A stretch of DNA of 25,748 nt from JAWXCM01 sp034408745 (lineage in GTDB: Bacteria > Acidobacteriota > Terriglobia > Bryobacterales > Bryobacteraceae), in contig JAWXCM010000280.1 in assembly GCA_034408745.1 (NCBI GenBank), positions 1 to 25,748 of the forward strand, in the 5' to 3' direction. Shown in pieces: positions 1 through 6,663 of the stretch (positions are counted from its first letter, which is position 1; every line of letters begins with the position of its first letter). Position numbers and translations under genes: made by a program. The notes under the pieces were generated by a model. The model had not been told where the DNA came from. It ran no database searches and worked only from the letters and a program-made list of their open reading frames with translations.

Positions 1-159
1 AGAACCGGACAAGGCCAGGCGGAGGGCTTCAATCTGCTGAGTGGAGAGATGAGTGATGTTGGCGACGGTGCGAGTCTTGACTTTGCCGTCGAGGCGGTAC
101 GATTCGCGGAGGAGGATGGCGGGAGGGGAGTTGCGATTAGGTACGGTGGCGACGTACAT
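1..159 (-). CDS. IS1634/IS4-superfamily transposase, N-terminal 53 residues (partial)
   Basis: An ATG at 159 (complement of cat at 157-159) opens a frame that runs without a stop to the window edge. The encoded N-terminus has VPNRNSPPAILLRESYR followed by DGKVKTRTVANITHLS and then QIEALR. From memory this matches the conserved beginning of IS1634-type transposases, in which a short valine/proline opening, an LLRESYR block and a KVKxRTxANxxxL block precede the DDE catalytic domain. The catalytic domain is beyond the window, so activity cannot be judged. A full protein in this family is usually about 500-600 residues. Upstream DNA (160-302) is AT-rich, unlike the flanking GC-rich genes. Family assignment is from recognised motifs only. 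Confidence 0.75.
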   Translation of the reverse strand, partial: MYVATVPNRNSPPAILLRESYRLDGKVKTRTVANITHLSTQQIEALRLALSGS

Positions 160-302
160 GCTTACACAGTAACGAAAAACACTTCTGATAGAAAGCAACG
201 AATACAACAGTTACATGCCTACATAATTCGACCAAAAACCTCCCAACACGATCAAAAGAAAGAGATTTCCCGATTTAGCGGTCAGAACTTCGGGTTAACT
301 AA
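1..302 (-). mobile_element. 5' end of an IS1634-type insertion sequence, cut by the window edge
   Basis: This stretch holds the start of a transposase gene (1-159, minus) and about 140 bases of much more AT-rich DNA upstream of it (160-302), as expected for the end of an insertion sequence. The outer boundary is placed near 297-302 because an unrelated open frame without a start codon begins at 303, directly after the in-frame stop at 300-302. No terminal inverted repeat or target duplication can be confirmed, since the other end of the element lies outside the window. The boundary is inferred and the family assignment rests on the transposase fragment. Confidence 0.6.
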
Positions 303-512
303 CTTCTCGAAATCCAGACCCAGTTACAGCGATCTGGGGATTACGAGAAGTGCGCACAATTCGTCGATGAAGAAAGGCTCGATGCAGCCGTTGCCCTCGG
401 GCTGGCGAACGGACGAGGGCGAGGAGGTTATGCCAGAGAAGTGGAAGAGGTGCGCCAGTCGATCACCCTGGATGCTGACACGCCCGGCGGTGCAATGGTC
501 GGTGGCGGCTAA
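303..512 (+). pseudogene. 3' remnant of an unknown gene, probably truncated by the adjacent IS
   Basis: A plus-strand frame opens just after the stop at 300-302 and ends at TAA 510-512. It has no ATG near its beginning, and none in frame until close to its end. The encoded 69 residues read like ordinary soluble protein: the segment SGDYEKCAQFVDEERLDAA is followed by ALGLANGRGRGGYAREVEE and a glycine-rich end, AMVGGG. The acid/base balance suggests former coding sequence rather than noise. I do not recognise the family. The position directly behind the IS end suggests that the insertion removed or separated the 5' part of the gene. The frame could also be chance, since GC-rich DNA gives long open frames. 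Confidence 0.4.
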
Positions 513-553
513 CTAAGATGGCCATTGTTACCGTCAGCCGTGTATCCGCCACC
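501..553. repeat. 8-bp inverted repeat flanking the end of the gene remnant
   Basis: GGTGGCGG at 501-508 is repeated in inverted orientation as CCGCCACC at 546-553, separated by 37 bases that contain the palindrome ATGGCCAT. The left arm covers the last codons and the repeat brackets the stop of the remnant at 510-512. It may form a weak stem or be chance in GC-rich DNA. There is no T-tract. Confidence 0.3.
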
Positions 554-693
554 GGTGATCGGCGAAAGCCAACTCCGCAGAACAAACCCGAGCCGGCAGG
601 CGCAGCCGACCGCATCCCGCCACACCAAGAATTTCGGCCTGGAGTGTCAGTCTTGCCTCGCGCGGCGGACTTGTCGGGGTGGGGTAGGAGGGC
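554..693. other. Intergenic stretch without a supported gene
   Basis: Between the inverted repeat and the 3' end of the minus-strand operon I see no protein with recognisable composition on either strand. The open frames here are antisense extensions of frames overlapping the argJ operon. No clear terminator with a T-run was found for the operon that ends at 694. Confidence 0.4.
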
Positions 694-1110
694 TCAGCCG
701 ACTTTGGGCGGGGCGAAGAGGCTCGCGGGTTCCAGTTGGGTCAGCCGCTTTTTGGTCCAGGCGATTTTTATGGTGCCCCGGCGCTGCTCTACCAGGGTGG
801 CGGAGGAGCGGCTGCGGATTTGCATGAACCAGTCCAGTTCGGCTTTTCCGGATTCTACCGAGAGCACGTCGATGGACGAAGCTACTACCGCCTGGGCCAT
901 CATCGCGTCGATGTTGGTGCGCAACTCCGCGGCGTTGGGCAGGTCGCGGGGTGGGTTCCAGCCAGCTCCATCACGCTCGTCGCTGGACAGAGCCGCGGCG
1001 AGAGGCGCGACCATGTCGAGGGCGTCCGTGCGACCATCCGCCAGCAGAGCCGCCAGCGGAACCGGCGCAAGCGCAACGGCGGCAAGGAGAATGGCTCGGC
1101 GGGAAGTCAC
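694..1110 (-). CDS. Small secreted protein of unknown function, last gene of the argJ operon
   Basis: The 138-residue product begins with a short basic start (MTSRR) and a long hydrophobic run of A, L and V, a probable Sec signal peptide of about 24 residues ending near LAALLA. The mature part has ALDMVAPLAAALSS, an acidic patch, ELRTNIDAMMAQ and ELDWFMQIRSR, and ends in SLFAPPKVG. The pattern resembles small secreted NTF2-like (nuclear transport factor 2 fold) proteins, but this is only an impression of the alternating helix and strand segments. The start is a GTG whose bases overlap the argJ stop in a GTGA (1107-1110), so translation is probably coupled to argJ. The gene ends the operon. 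No active-site motif was recognised and its role cannot be stated. Confidence 0.65.
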   Translation of the reverse strand: MTSRRAILLAAVALAPVPLAALLADGRTDALDMVAPLAAALSSDERDGAGWNPPRDLPNAAELRTNIDAMMAQAVVASSIDVLSVESGKAELDWFMQIRSRSSATLVEQRRGTIKIAWTKKRLTQLEPASLFAPPKVG

Positions 1111-2285
1111 GTGCGGTAGCTGGAGTTGATCCGGACGTAGTTTTCGGTGAAATCGCAGGTCCAGAAGCGCGTTTCGCCCTTTCCGTCACCCTTGATTTCG
1201 AACCGGATCATGCAGTCGCGGTCGTCGAGGCGCGTTTTCAGTTCCTGTTCGGAGAAGTCGGCCGCCACGCCGTTGGCGCAGCAATTGACGCCCTGCAGAT
1301 AGATGTCGACGCGGTTGGGATCGAAGTCCACTCCGGCCTGTCCGGCGGCGGAGAGGACGCGGCCCCAGTTGGGATCGGACCCGGCGATGGCGGTTTTCAC
1401 CAGCGGCGAATTGGCGATGCTGCGGGCGATTTTCGTTGCCGATTCTTCGTCGGCCGCGCCGACTACGCGCACGGTAATCAGCTTGGTTGCGCCTTCGCCG
1501 TCGCGGGCGATCTGTTCGGCCAGATCCTCCATCACGAGGCAGAGGGACTCTTCCATGGCGCGGCGCTCGCGCTCTGACGGGCGGATCCCCGAGGCGCCGT
1601 TGGCCATCAGCACGACGATGTCGTTGGTGGAGGTGTCGCCGTCCACCGACAGGCGGTTGTAGCTCTGCTCGACTGCACGAACCAGCATCTGGCGGAGATG
1701 AATCGGCGAGATGGCGGCGTCGGTCATGACGAAGCCGAGGGTGGTCGCCATGTTCGGGTGGATCATGCCGGAGCCCTTGGTCATGCCCGCGATTACCACT
1801 TCCCCGCCCTTGAGCGCAACTTCGGCGTTCGCCATTTTGGGCTGAGTATCGGTGGTCATCATGGCGTGCGCGACATCCGGGAAGCGGCTCTCGAGCAAGT
1901 CTTCAAACAGGCGCGGTACGGCGTCGACGATGAGCGAGCTGTCCATCTCGACGCCAATGACGCCGGTGGATGCGGGGATGATCTGTGCGACGGGAACTTT
2001 GAACGCGCGTGCGACGGCACGGCAGGCTGCGAGCGCTACTTCATCGCCGTTGCGGGTGGCGCAGTTGGCGTTCCCTGCGTTGACAATGATGGCGCTGACG
2101 CGGCCTCGCGATGCCCTAAGGTGCTGGCGCGCGATTTTGACGGGTGCGGCCTGAACCCGGTTCGTCGTGAATACCGCCGCAGCCGATGCGGGCTGATCCG
2201 AGACGATCAGCCCCAGATCTTCACGGCTGTCCTTTCGAATACCTGCGTAAGTGGCTGCAAAACGGTAGCCCAGCGGAAATCTCAA
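1107..2285 (-). CDS. argJ: Bifunctional glutamate N-acetyltransferase / amino-acid acetyltransferase ArgJ
   Basis: ArgJ moves the acetyl group from N-acetylornithine to glutamate (arginine biosynthesis, cyclic route). Many members also acetylate glutamate with acetyl-CoA. The 392-residue length is typical. The self-cleavage and active site is visible as KGSGMIHPNMATTLGF at about residues 170-185, with Thr181 as the expected nucleophile after cleavage at Ala180-Thr181. The oxyanion-hole threonine region PASTGVIG lies near 104-111, and the SDPNWGR block is also present. The start is a TTG at 2285 overlapping the fmt stop (TTGA, 2282-2285); the frame matches the family N-terminus (PLGYRFAATYAGIRK). 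Whether it is mono- or bifunctional cannot be told from sequence alone. Confidence 0.95.
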   Translation of the reverse strand: MRFPLGYRFAATYAGIRKDSREDLGLIVSDQPASAAAVFTTNRVQAAPVKIARQHLRASRGRVSAIIVNAGNANCATRNGDEVALAACRAVARAFKVPVAQIIPASTGVIGVEMDSSLIVDAVPRLFEDLLESRFPDVAHAMMTTDTQPKMANAEVALKGGEVVIAGMTKGSGMIHPNMATTLGFVMTDAAISPIHLRQMLVRAVEQSYNRLSVDGDTSTNDIVVLMANGASGIRPSERERRAMEESLCLVMEDLAEQIARDGEGATKLITVRVVGAADEESATKIARSIANSPLVKTAIAGSDPNWGRVLSAAGQAGVDFDPNRVDIYLQGVNCCANGVAADFSEQELKTRLDDRDCMIRFEIKGDGKGETRFWTCDFTENYVRINSSYRT

Positions 2286-3244
2286 TTGATGTTCTCTCCC
2301 AGCTTTTCGGTCTGTGTAAGCCGCTGGCCGTTACGGAACGCTTCCGCGTTCACACGTTTACGACCTTCCAGTTGCAGCTCTTCAATTTCGAGGGCGGTGC
2401 CGCCTCCGCAGGCGACCAGCATTCTGCGTCCGGCGAACTGGACCGACCCGGAAATGCCCAAACTTATATCATTAGCAGGTTTTGCCCTCCAGATGTGAAG
2501 CATCTGTTCCCGAAACGTAGTCCAGGTACCAGGCCAGGGCAAAAATCCGCGGCAACGGTTCGCAATTTCACTGGCTGGCCAGGTCCAGTCGATGCGACCG
2601 TCTTCCTTCTTCAGGATTGGCGCGAGGGTGGCTTCGGCGTCGTTCTGCGGGATCCGGACGAGCGTTCCCGCTTCCATCCGCGCCAGCGTTTCCAGCAGCA
2701 GGCGTGCGCCATCGGCTGCGAGCCTGGGGCTAATATCGAGCGCTGTTTCTTCGGGTCCGACCGGCGTTTCGGCCTTCAGCAGCATGTCGCCGGTGTCGAG
2801 CCCGGAGTTGATCAGCATAGTCGTGACACCCGTTACCGTTTCGCCGTTTGCCACGGCCCACTGTATGGGGGCGGCACCACGGTACTTCGGCAACAGGGAG
2901 GCGTGTACATTTACAATTCCGTGCCGCGGCAGGTCAATGATTGCCTGCGGGATGATTTGACCGTAGCCGACCACCACCATGACGTCGACCGCGTCGGACC
3001 GCAATTCCTCAACATTTTCGGGGCGCCGGATTCGCTCCGGCTGTCGCACCGGGAGGTTGTGGCGAACGGCCGCCTCTTTGACCGGCGAGAACTGGACCTG
3101 TTGCCCACGGCCTTTCGGCCGGTCGGGCTGGGTGTAAACGGCCACGACATCATGCCCGGCGGCGATCATGGCGTCGAGGGTTGGCACCGCGAACGCGGGA
3201 GTCCCCATGAATATGGCGCGCAACGGGCGGCGGCTCAGCTCCAC
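2282..3244 (-). CDS. fmt: Methionyl-tRNA formyltransferase
   Basis: Fmt formylates the methionine of initiator tRNA using 10-formyl-tetrahydrofolate, in the cytoplasm. The 320-residue product has the N-terminal IFMGTPAFAVPTL, the folate-binding and catalytic block VNVHASLLPKYRGAAPIQ (Asn112, His114) and SGLDTGDML with Asp150. These are the three catalytic residues of the formyltransferase family. A C-terminal OB-fold domain follows from about residue 210 (FLPWPGTWTTF). The frame opens with GTG at 3244, overlapping the def stop by 10 bases. A TTG at 3223 would give MRAIFMGTP, closer to the usual Fmt N-terminus, so the true start is uncertain between the two. It sits with def, its functional counterpart, as in many bacteria. 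Confidence 0.95.
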   Translation of the reverse strand: MELSRRPLRAIFMGTPAFAVPTLDAMIAAGHDVVAVYTQPDRPKGRGQQVQFSPVKEAAVRHNLPVRQPERIRRPENVEELRSDAVDVMVVVGYGQIIPQAIIDLPRHGIVNVHASLLPKYRGAAPIQWAVANGETVTGVTTMLINSGLDTGDMLLKAETPVGPEETALDISPRLAADGARLLLETLARMEAGTLVRIPQNDAEATLAPILKKEDGRIDWTWPASEIANRCRGFLPWPGTWTTFREQMLHIWRAKPANDISLGISGSVQFAGRRMLVACGGGTALEIEELQLEGRKRVNAEAFRNGQRLTQTEKLGENIN

Positions 3245-3750
3245 TCGCCACTCTTGGCGAGCTTGCGAATCTTACGCTTGATTAAATCGCGTTTGAGCAC
3301 GCTGACGTGCGCGATGTAAAGTCTGCCATTCAAATGGTCGGTCTCATGGAGAAATGCGCGGGCGAGCAACTCGTCGCCAGTCATTTCAAACCATTCGCCA
3401 ATGGCATTCTGGGCCTTGACGGTGACCTTTTTGCCGCGCGAGACGTTTTCGCGGAAGCCTGGGATGCTGAGGCAGCCCTCTTCGGCAGACTGCATGCCCT
3501 CGACGCGAACGATCTCCGGATTGATCAGCACCAGCTTCTCTTCAGGGCGCTCGCCGTTCGAACAGTCGATGACCGCGATGCGCCGCCCGATGCCGATCTG
3601 GGGAGCTGCAAGCCCGACGCCGCGAGCCGCATACATGGACTCGAACATGTCGGCCAGCAGTTTGTTCAGCTCCGGAGTATCGAACTCGGTGACCGTGTCG
3701 GCCGGCGTCTCAAGTACCGGATCGCCGTATTTGACGATGGGGTAAATCAT
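3235..3750 (-). CDS. def: Peptide deformylase
   Basis: Def removes the N-formyl group from nascent proteins, using a bound Fe2+ or similar metal ion. All three signature motifs are intact in the 171-residue protein: GVGLAAPQIG (about 44-53), EEGCLSIPG (Cys93 metal ligand) and HETDHLNG (His135, Glu136, His139). The length fits the 165-180 residue range. The start is ATG 3750, 9 bases after the aroC stop. The preceding bases (CTGAGCCTCCTGC on the coding strand) contain no Shine-Dalgarno sequence, so initiation may depend on coupling to aroC translation. The gene overlaps fmt by 10 bases. Function is secure. Confidence 0.96.
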   Translation of the reverse strand: MIYPIVKYGDPVLETPADTVTEFDTPELNKLLADMFESMYAARGVGLAAPQIGIGRRIAVIDCSNGERPEEKLVLINPEIVRVEGMQSAEEGCLSIPGFRENVSRGKKVTVKAQNAIGEWFEMTGDELLARAFLHETDHLNGRLYIAHVSVLKRDLIKRKIRKLAKSGEWS

Positions 3751-3759
3751 GCAGGAGGC

Positions 3760-4926
3760 TCAGTATTCCCGTACCTGTTGCAGGTACGCTTCGTAATTTC
3801 TCTTCGTTTCGCCGAGGGAATCGCCCCCGAATTTTTCCAGCATTACCTGCGCCAGCACCAGCGCCACCATTGCCTCGCCGATCACACCGGCGGCTGGAAT
3901 TACGGCGACGTCGCTGCGCTCGTACGCTGCCAGCGCCGGTTCGCGTGTCAGCAGTTCCACAGATTCCAGCGGGCGTCGCAGGGTGGAAATCGGCTTCAGA
4001 TATCCACGGACCAGAATGTTCTGCCCGTTGGTGATGCCGCCTTCGAGGCCGCCGGCCCGGTTGGCTCCGCGGAAAAACGACTGCTCCTCGCGGTTGTAGT
4101 GAATAGTGTCCTGCACCTTTGAGCCGAACGACGTGGCGCCCTCTTCGGCAAACCCCACCTCGACGCCCTTCACTGCCTGAATGCTGACGATCGCCTGGGC
4201 CAGTTTGCCGTCCAGCCTGGAATCCCACGTAATATGCGATCCGAGCCCCGGAGGAACGCCGCGGGCCACTACTTCAAAGATTCCGCCGACGGTGTCTCCG
4301 GTGCGGTAGGCTTCATCGATTACAGCCTTAAAGCGCTGTTCGGCTTCTGGATCGACGCAGTTGAGAAGCACTTCATTGCGCCGTGCGAGTTCGGCGATCT
4401 CGCCCCACTCGGCGAGCCTGCCAAGGCGTTCCCTGCCCACCGCGACCACATGGCTTAGCACTTCGATGCCGAACTGCCGGAGAAATTCCTTGGCGACGGC
4501 TCCGATAGCTACTCGCGATGTGGTCTCCCGAGCACTGGCGCGTTCGAGGATATAGCGCCCGTCGCGGTAGTTATACTTGATGCCGCCGGCAAGGTCGGCA
4601 TGACCTGGGCGCGGGCGGGTTACGGGCTTCTTTTTGTCTTCCGCGCCGCCTTCAACTGGCAGGGTTTCTGTCCAGTTTTTCCAGTCGGCGTTGCGAATGA
4701 TGATCGCGATCGGCGATCCGATGGTGTGGGAGTGTCGCACGCCACTGACCACCTCGGCGCGATCGGTCTCAATTTTCATGCGACCGCCACGGCCGAATCC
4801 CTGCTGGCGGCGCCACAATTCTCTGTTGATGGTCTCGAGGGAAACTGGAATGCCTGCCGGAAGACCCGTCAGTGTGGCAACCAGACACTCACCATGCGAT
4901 TCTCCGGCGGTTTCGAAACGCAGCAT
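3760..4926 (-). CDS. aroC: Chorismate synthase
   Basis: AroC converts 5-enolpyruvylshikimate 3-phosphate to chorismate, the last shared step for aromatic amino acids, and needs reduced FMN. The 388-residue product starts with the family signature LRFETAGESHG and has RPGHADLAG (about 107-116) and RASARETTSRVAIGA (about 129-143), which carry the FMN- and substrate-binding residues. An unusual RHSHTIGSP replaces the more common RHGKTTGSP; this is a moderate substitution and not obviously inactivating. The start is ATG at 4926. A small HTH-like gene ends 74 bases upstream, so aroC may be read from that gene's promoter or from its own in 4927-5000. It appears to be the first biosynthetic gene of the operon. 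Confidence 0.95.
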   Translation of the reverse strand: MLRFETAGESHGECLVATLTGLPAGIPVSLETINRELWRRQQGFGRGGRMKIETDRAEVVSGVRHSHTIGSPIAIIIRNADWKNWTETLPVEGGAEDKKKPVTRPRPGHADLAGGIKYNYRDGRYILERASARETTSRVAIGAVAKEFLRQFGIEVLSHVVAVGRERLGRLAEWGEIAELARRNEVLLNCVDPEAEQRFKAVIDEAYRTGDTVGGIFEVVARGVPPGLGSHITWDSRLDGKLAQAIVSIQAVKGVEVGFAEEGATSFGSKVQDTIHYNREEQSFFRGANRAGGLEGGITNGQNILVRGYLKPISTLRRPLESVELLTREPALAAYERSDVAVIPAAGVIGEAMVALVLAQVMLEKFGGDSLGETKRNYEAYLQQVREY

Positions 4927-5000
4927 CCGAATTTTTCATGGTACCAGCCGGAAGCTGTTTTCGCCACTAAACCCTTGAATAATCGGGGAGGCACTGGAAA

Positions 5001-5276
5001 TTACTGCAAACGCGCGCGATTTCGCTCACTGCCGACCAGTTCTTCGAAGATCGCCAGCACCTGTTTGCGGTAATGATAGACGCGTTTCAGATTGTCCCGG
5101 AAGCCGGGTTCGAATCGCGGTGTTTTCAACCACTTCTGGAGAAGGGGACGGGGGATGTCAATGTCGCGGCGCAAGGCTTCCACGGAATGGCCGCGCAGAA
5201 AAAGGCCATAAAACATCGCGGCCTCGCGCTGGCTTGCCAGCGGATCGAAATCATCTCTGAGTTGAGTAGTCCTCAC
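5001..5276 (-). CDS. Small conserved-looking HTH-like protein upstream of aroC
   Basis: I give a product of 91 residues starting at GTG 5276 (RTTQLRDDFDPLASQ). A TTG at 5327 would add 17 residues, but it coincides with a likely promoter, so I prefer the shorter form. The central part has FYGLFLRGHSVEALRRDI, then PRPLLQKWLK, which reads like a helix-turn-helix in which a turn (GHS) separates two helices. It is followed by a basic and aromatic helix, NLKRVYHYRKQVLAIFEE. This suggests a DNA-binding or adaptor protein, but I cannot name a family. It lies upstream of aroC on the same strand and might regulate the operon. No Shine-Dalgarno sequence is evident before the GTG. Confidence 0.6.
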   Translation of the reverse strand: MRTTQLRDDFDPLASQREAAMFYGLFLRGHSVEALRRDIDIPRPLLQKWLKTPRFEPGFRDNLKRVYHYRKQVLAIFEELVGSERNRARLQ

Positions 5277-5297
5277 AGAAACACCACGTAAAAAAGC

Positions 5298-5327
5298 AGT
5301 ATAAGGAAACCCGGCCACTCCCCGCAA
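5298..5327 (-). promoter_or_regulatory. Candidate sigma-70 promoter for the HTH-like gene and aroC operon
   Basis: On the minus strand TTGCGG (5327-5322) is followed after 18 bases by TATACT (5303-5298), a close match to the -35 and -10 consensus. The predicted transcript would begin about 15 bases before the GTG at 5276. It is judged by eye only. Confidence 0.4.
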
Positions 5328-5425
5328 GGGAAACCGTCCGATTCGCGCTGCCGCGAAACTGAGCGGGACCTTGCAGAATCCGTCCGGGAACTACCGCATT
5401 GGACGATTCGACATGGCCCGCAGTT

Positions 5426-6651
5426 TCAAAATCGAGTGACCGGCATCGGGCTGGCCTCGGGCGCGTGTATTTCCGCAGGGACGCGGAGCGTGAAGCGAGG
5501 TGGACCCGGAGCCTGAGCCGGAGCTTTCCACCCAGGCCCGGCCGCCGTGCTGCTGAATCACTTTGCGCACGACGGCGAGGCCGATGCCCGTGCCTGGGAT
5601 TTCGTGCCCGTGGAGGCGCTTGAAGACGCCCCAGATGCGCTCGTGGTACTCCCTTGGCACCCCGACGCCGTTGTGTCGCGCATCGAAACGATCCAGGTTT
5701 CGCGGTCGCGCAACGCGGAAATGCGGATCTGTGGCCGGCCGCCAGGGGGGCAAGTACTTAATGGCATTCGACAGCAGGTGGCGGATGACGCTCGACAGTG
5801 CGTCGGGTTCGCCCTGCACCTCAGGCAGGGCTCGACTGTAATTTGCGCGGCCTGTGAATCGGCTCCCTGCGGGAATTCGGAGACGATGCGGGTGACGAGG
5901 TCGGCGAGTGAGACACTCTGCTGCTGGATGGGGTCGCTTTCACAGACGAGTCGCGAGTAGGAAATGAGGCCGCTGACGACAGCGGTCATGCGGGCGGCTT
6001 CGCGCATGATGTAGCGGCCTGTGACGCGCATCTGCTCCTGAAGATCGTGACTGGCGGCGAAGGCGTACTGTTCGAGTTCGAGGTTCGCTTTGCGGAGCTG
6101 CTCTTCGGTCTTGTGCGGCTCGGTGAGGTCGACTGCGGCGAGGAGTGCGAGGTTGCGGCGGTCGGGGAGCCGGCCGAAGGTGGCGCGGGAGAGCAGCCAG
6201 GTTCGGACGTCGCCATTGCGGGTGATGACAGGGATTTCGCCGAATTCTGGGATGCTGGATTCGCGGTGGAGCGCCATTTCGTTCCAGTGGCGCAGGGTCG
6301 GGATGTCCTCAATGGTGTAGCCGGCGGCAGGAGACCGGGTCGGGTAGACGGGCCAAATCTGGGCCTGCCTGCTCAGGATCGCGTCGGCGGGGGTCCCGGT
6401 GGGAGCCACCCAGCGCAGGGTCGGCTTTTCGCGGCGTGCGGCTTCTTCGAAGACCTGGACGAGGAAACCGGCGGGTCGCTGACCGGCAACGCTCCAGACG
6501 AGCGGGCGATACTCGTTGTAGCCGATGGTGACCGTCTCGCCGGCGTTTCCGGTGAGACTGGGAGAGCATGACGACGCGATCAGGGCGAGGACTGCGGCCA
6601 GACCCGCAATCGCTCCCCTGCGCGTTAACGCAAACCCGGCTCGGTCCGCAT
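5426..6651 (-). pseudogene. Degenerate sensor histidine kinase (periplasmic-binding + PAS + HisKA + HATPase)
   Basis: Pieces of one kinase occur in order but in shifting frames. First comes a signal or lipoprotein-like segment (LAAVLALIASSC) and a solute-binding-like start (TVTIGYNEYRPLVWSV) of only about 60 residues. A PAS-like piece (GYTIEDIPTLRHW, then VITRNGDVRTWLL) follows. Next is HisKA with AFAASHDLQEQMRV, which holds the phospho-acceptor His. Last is HATPase with HLLSNAIKY, NGVGVPREYHERIWGVFKRL and GTGIGLAVVRK. Frame changes are visible near 5823 (one C missing in a C-run), near 5760, near 5697 (two extra bases) and near 5492 (two bases missing). No start codon lies in frame with the signal segment; an ATG at 6651 is in another frame and soon stops. 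The binding, PAS and HisKA parts are also shorter than normal, so true decay is more likely than sequencing error. Confidence 0.85.
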
Positions 6652-6663
6652 GAAAAAAGCTGC

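Noticed and set aside
518..1577. Plus-strand open frames of about 200 codons over the argJ region
   Set aside because: They are antisense to argJ and the secreted-protein gene, have poor protein-like composition and no recognisable motif.
2186..4122. Long plus-strand frames over fmt, def and aroC
   Set aside because: They mirror well-recognised minus-strand enzymes and show no family likeness.
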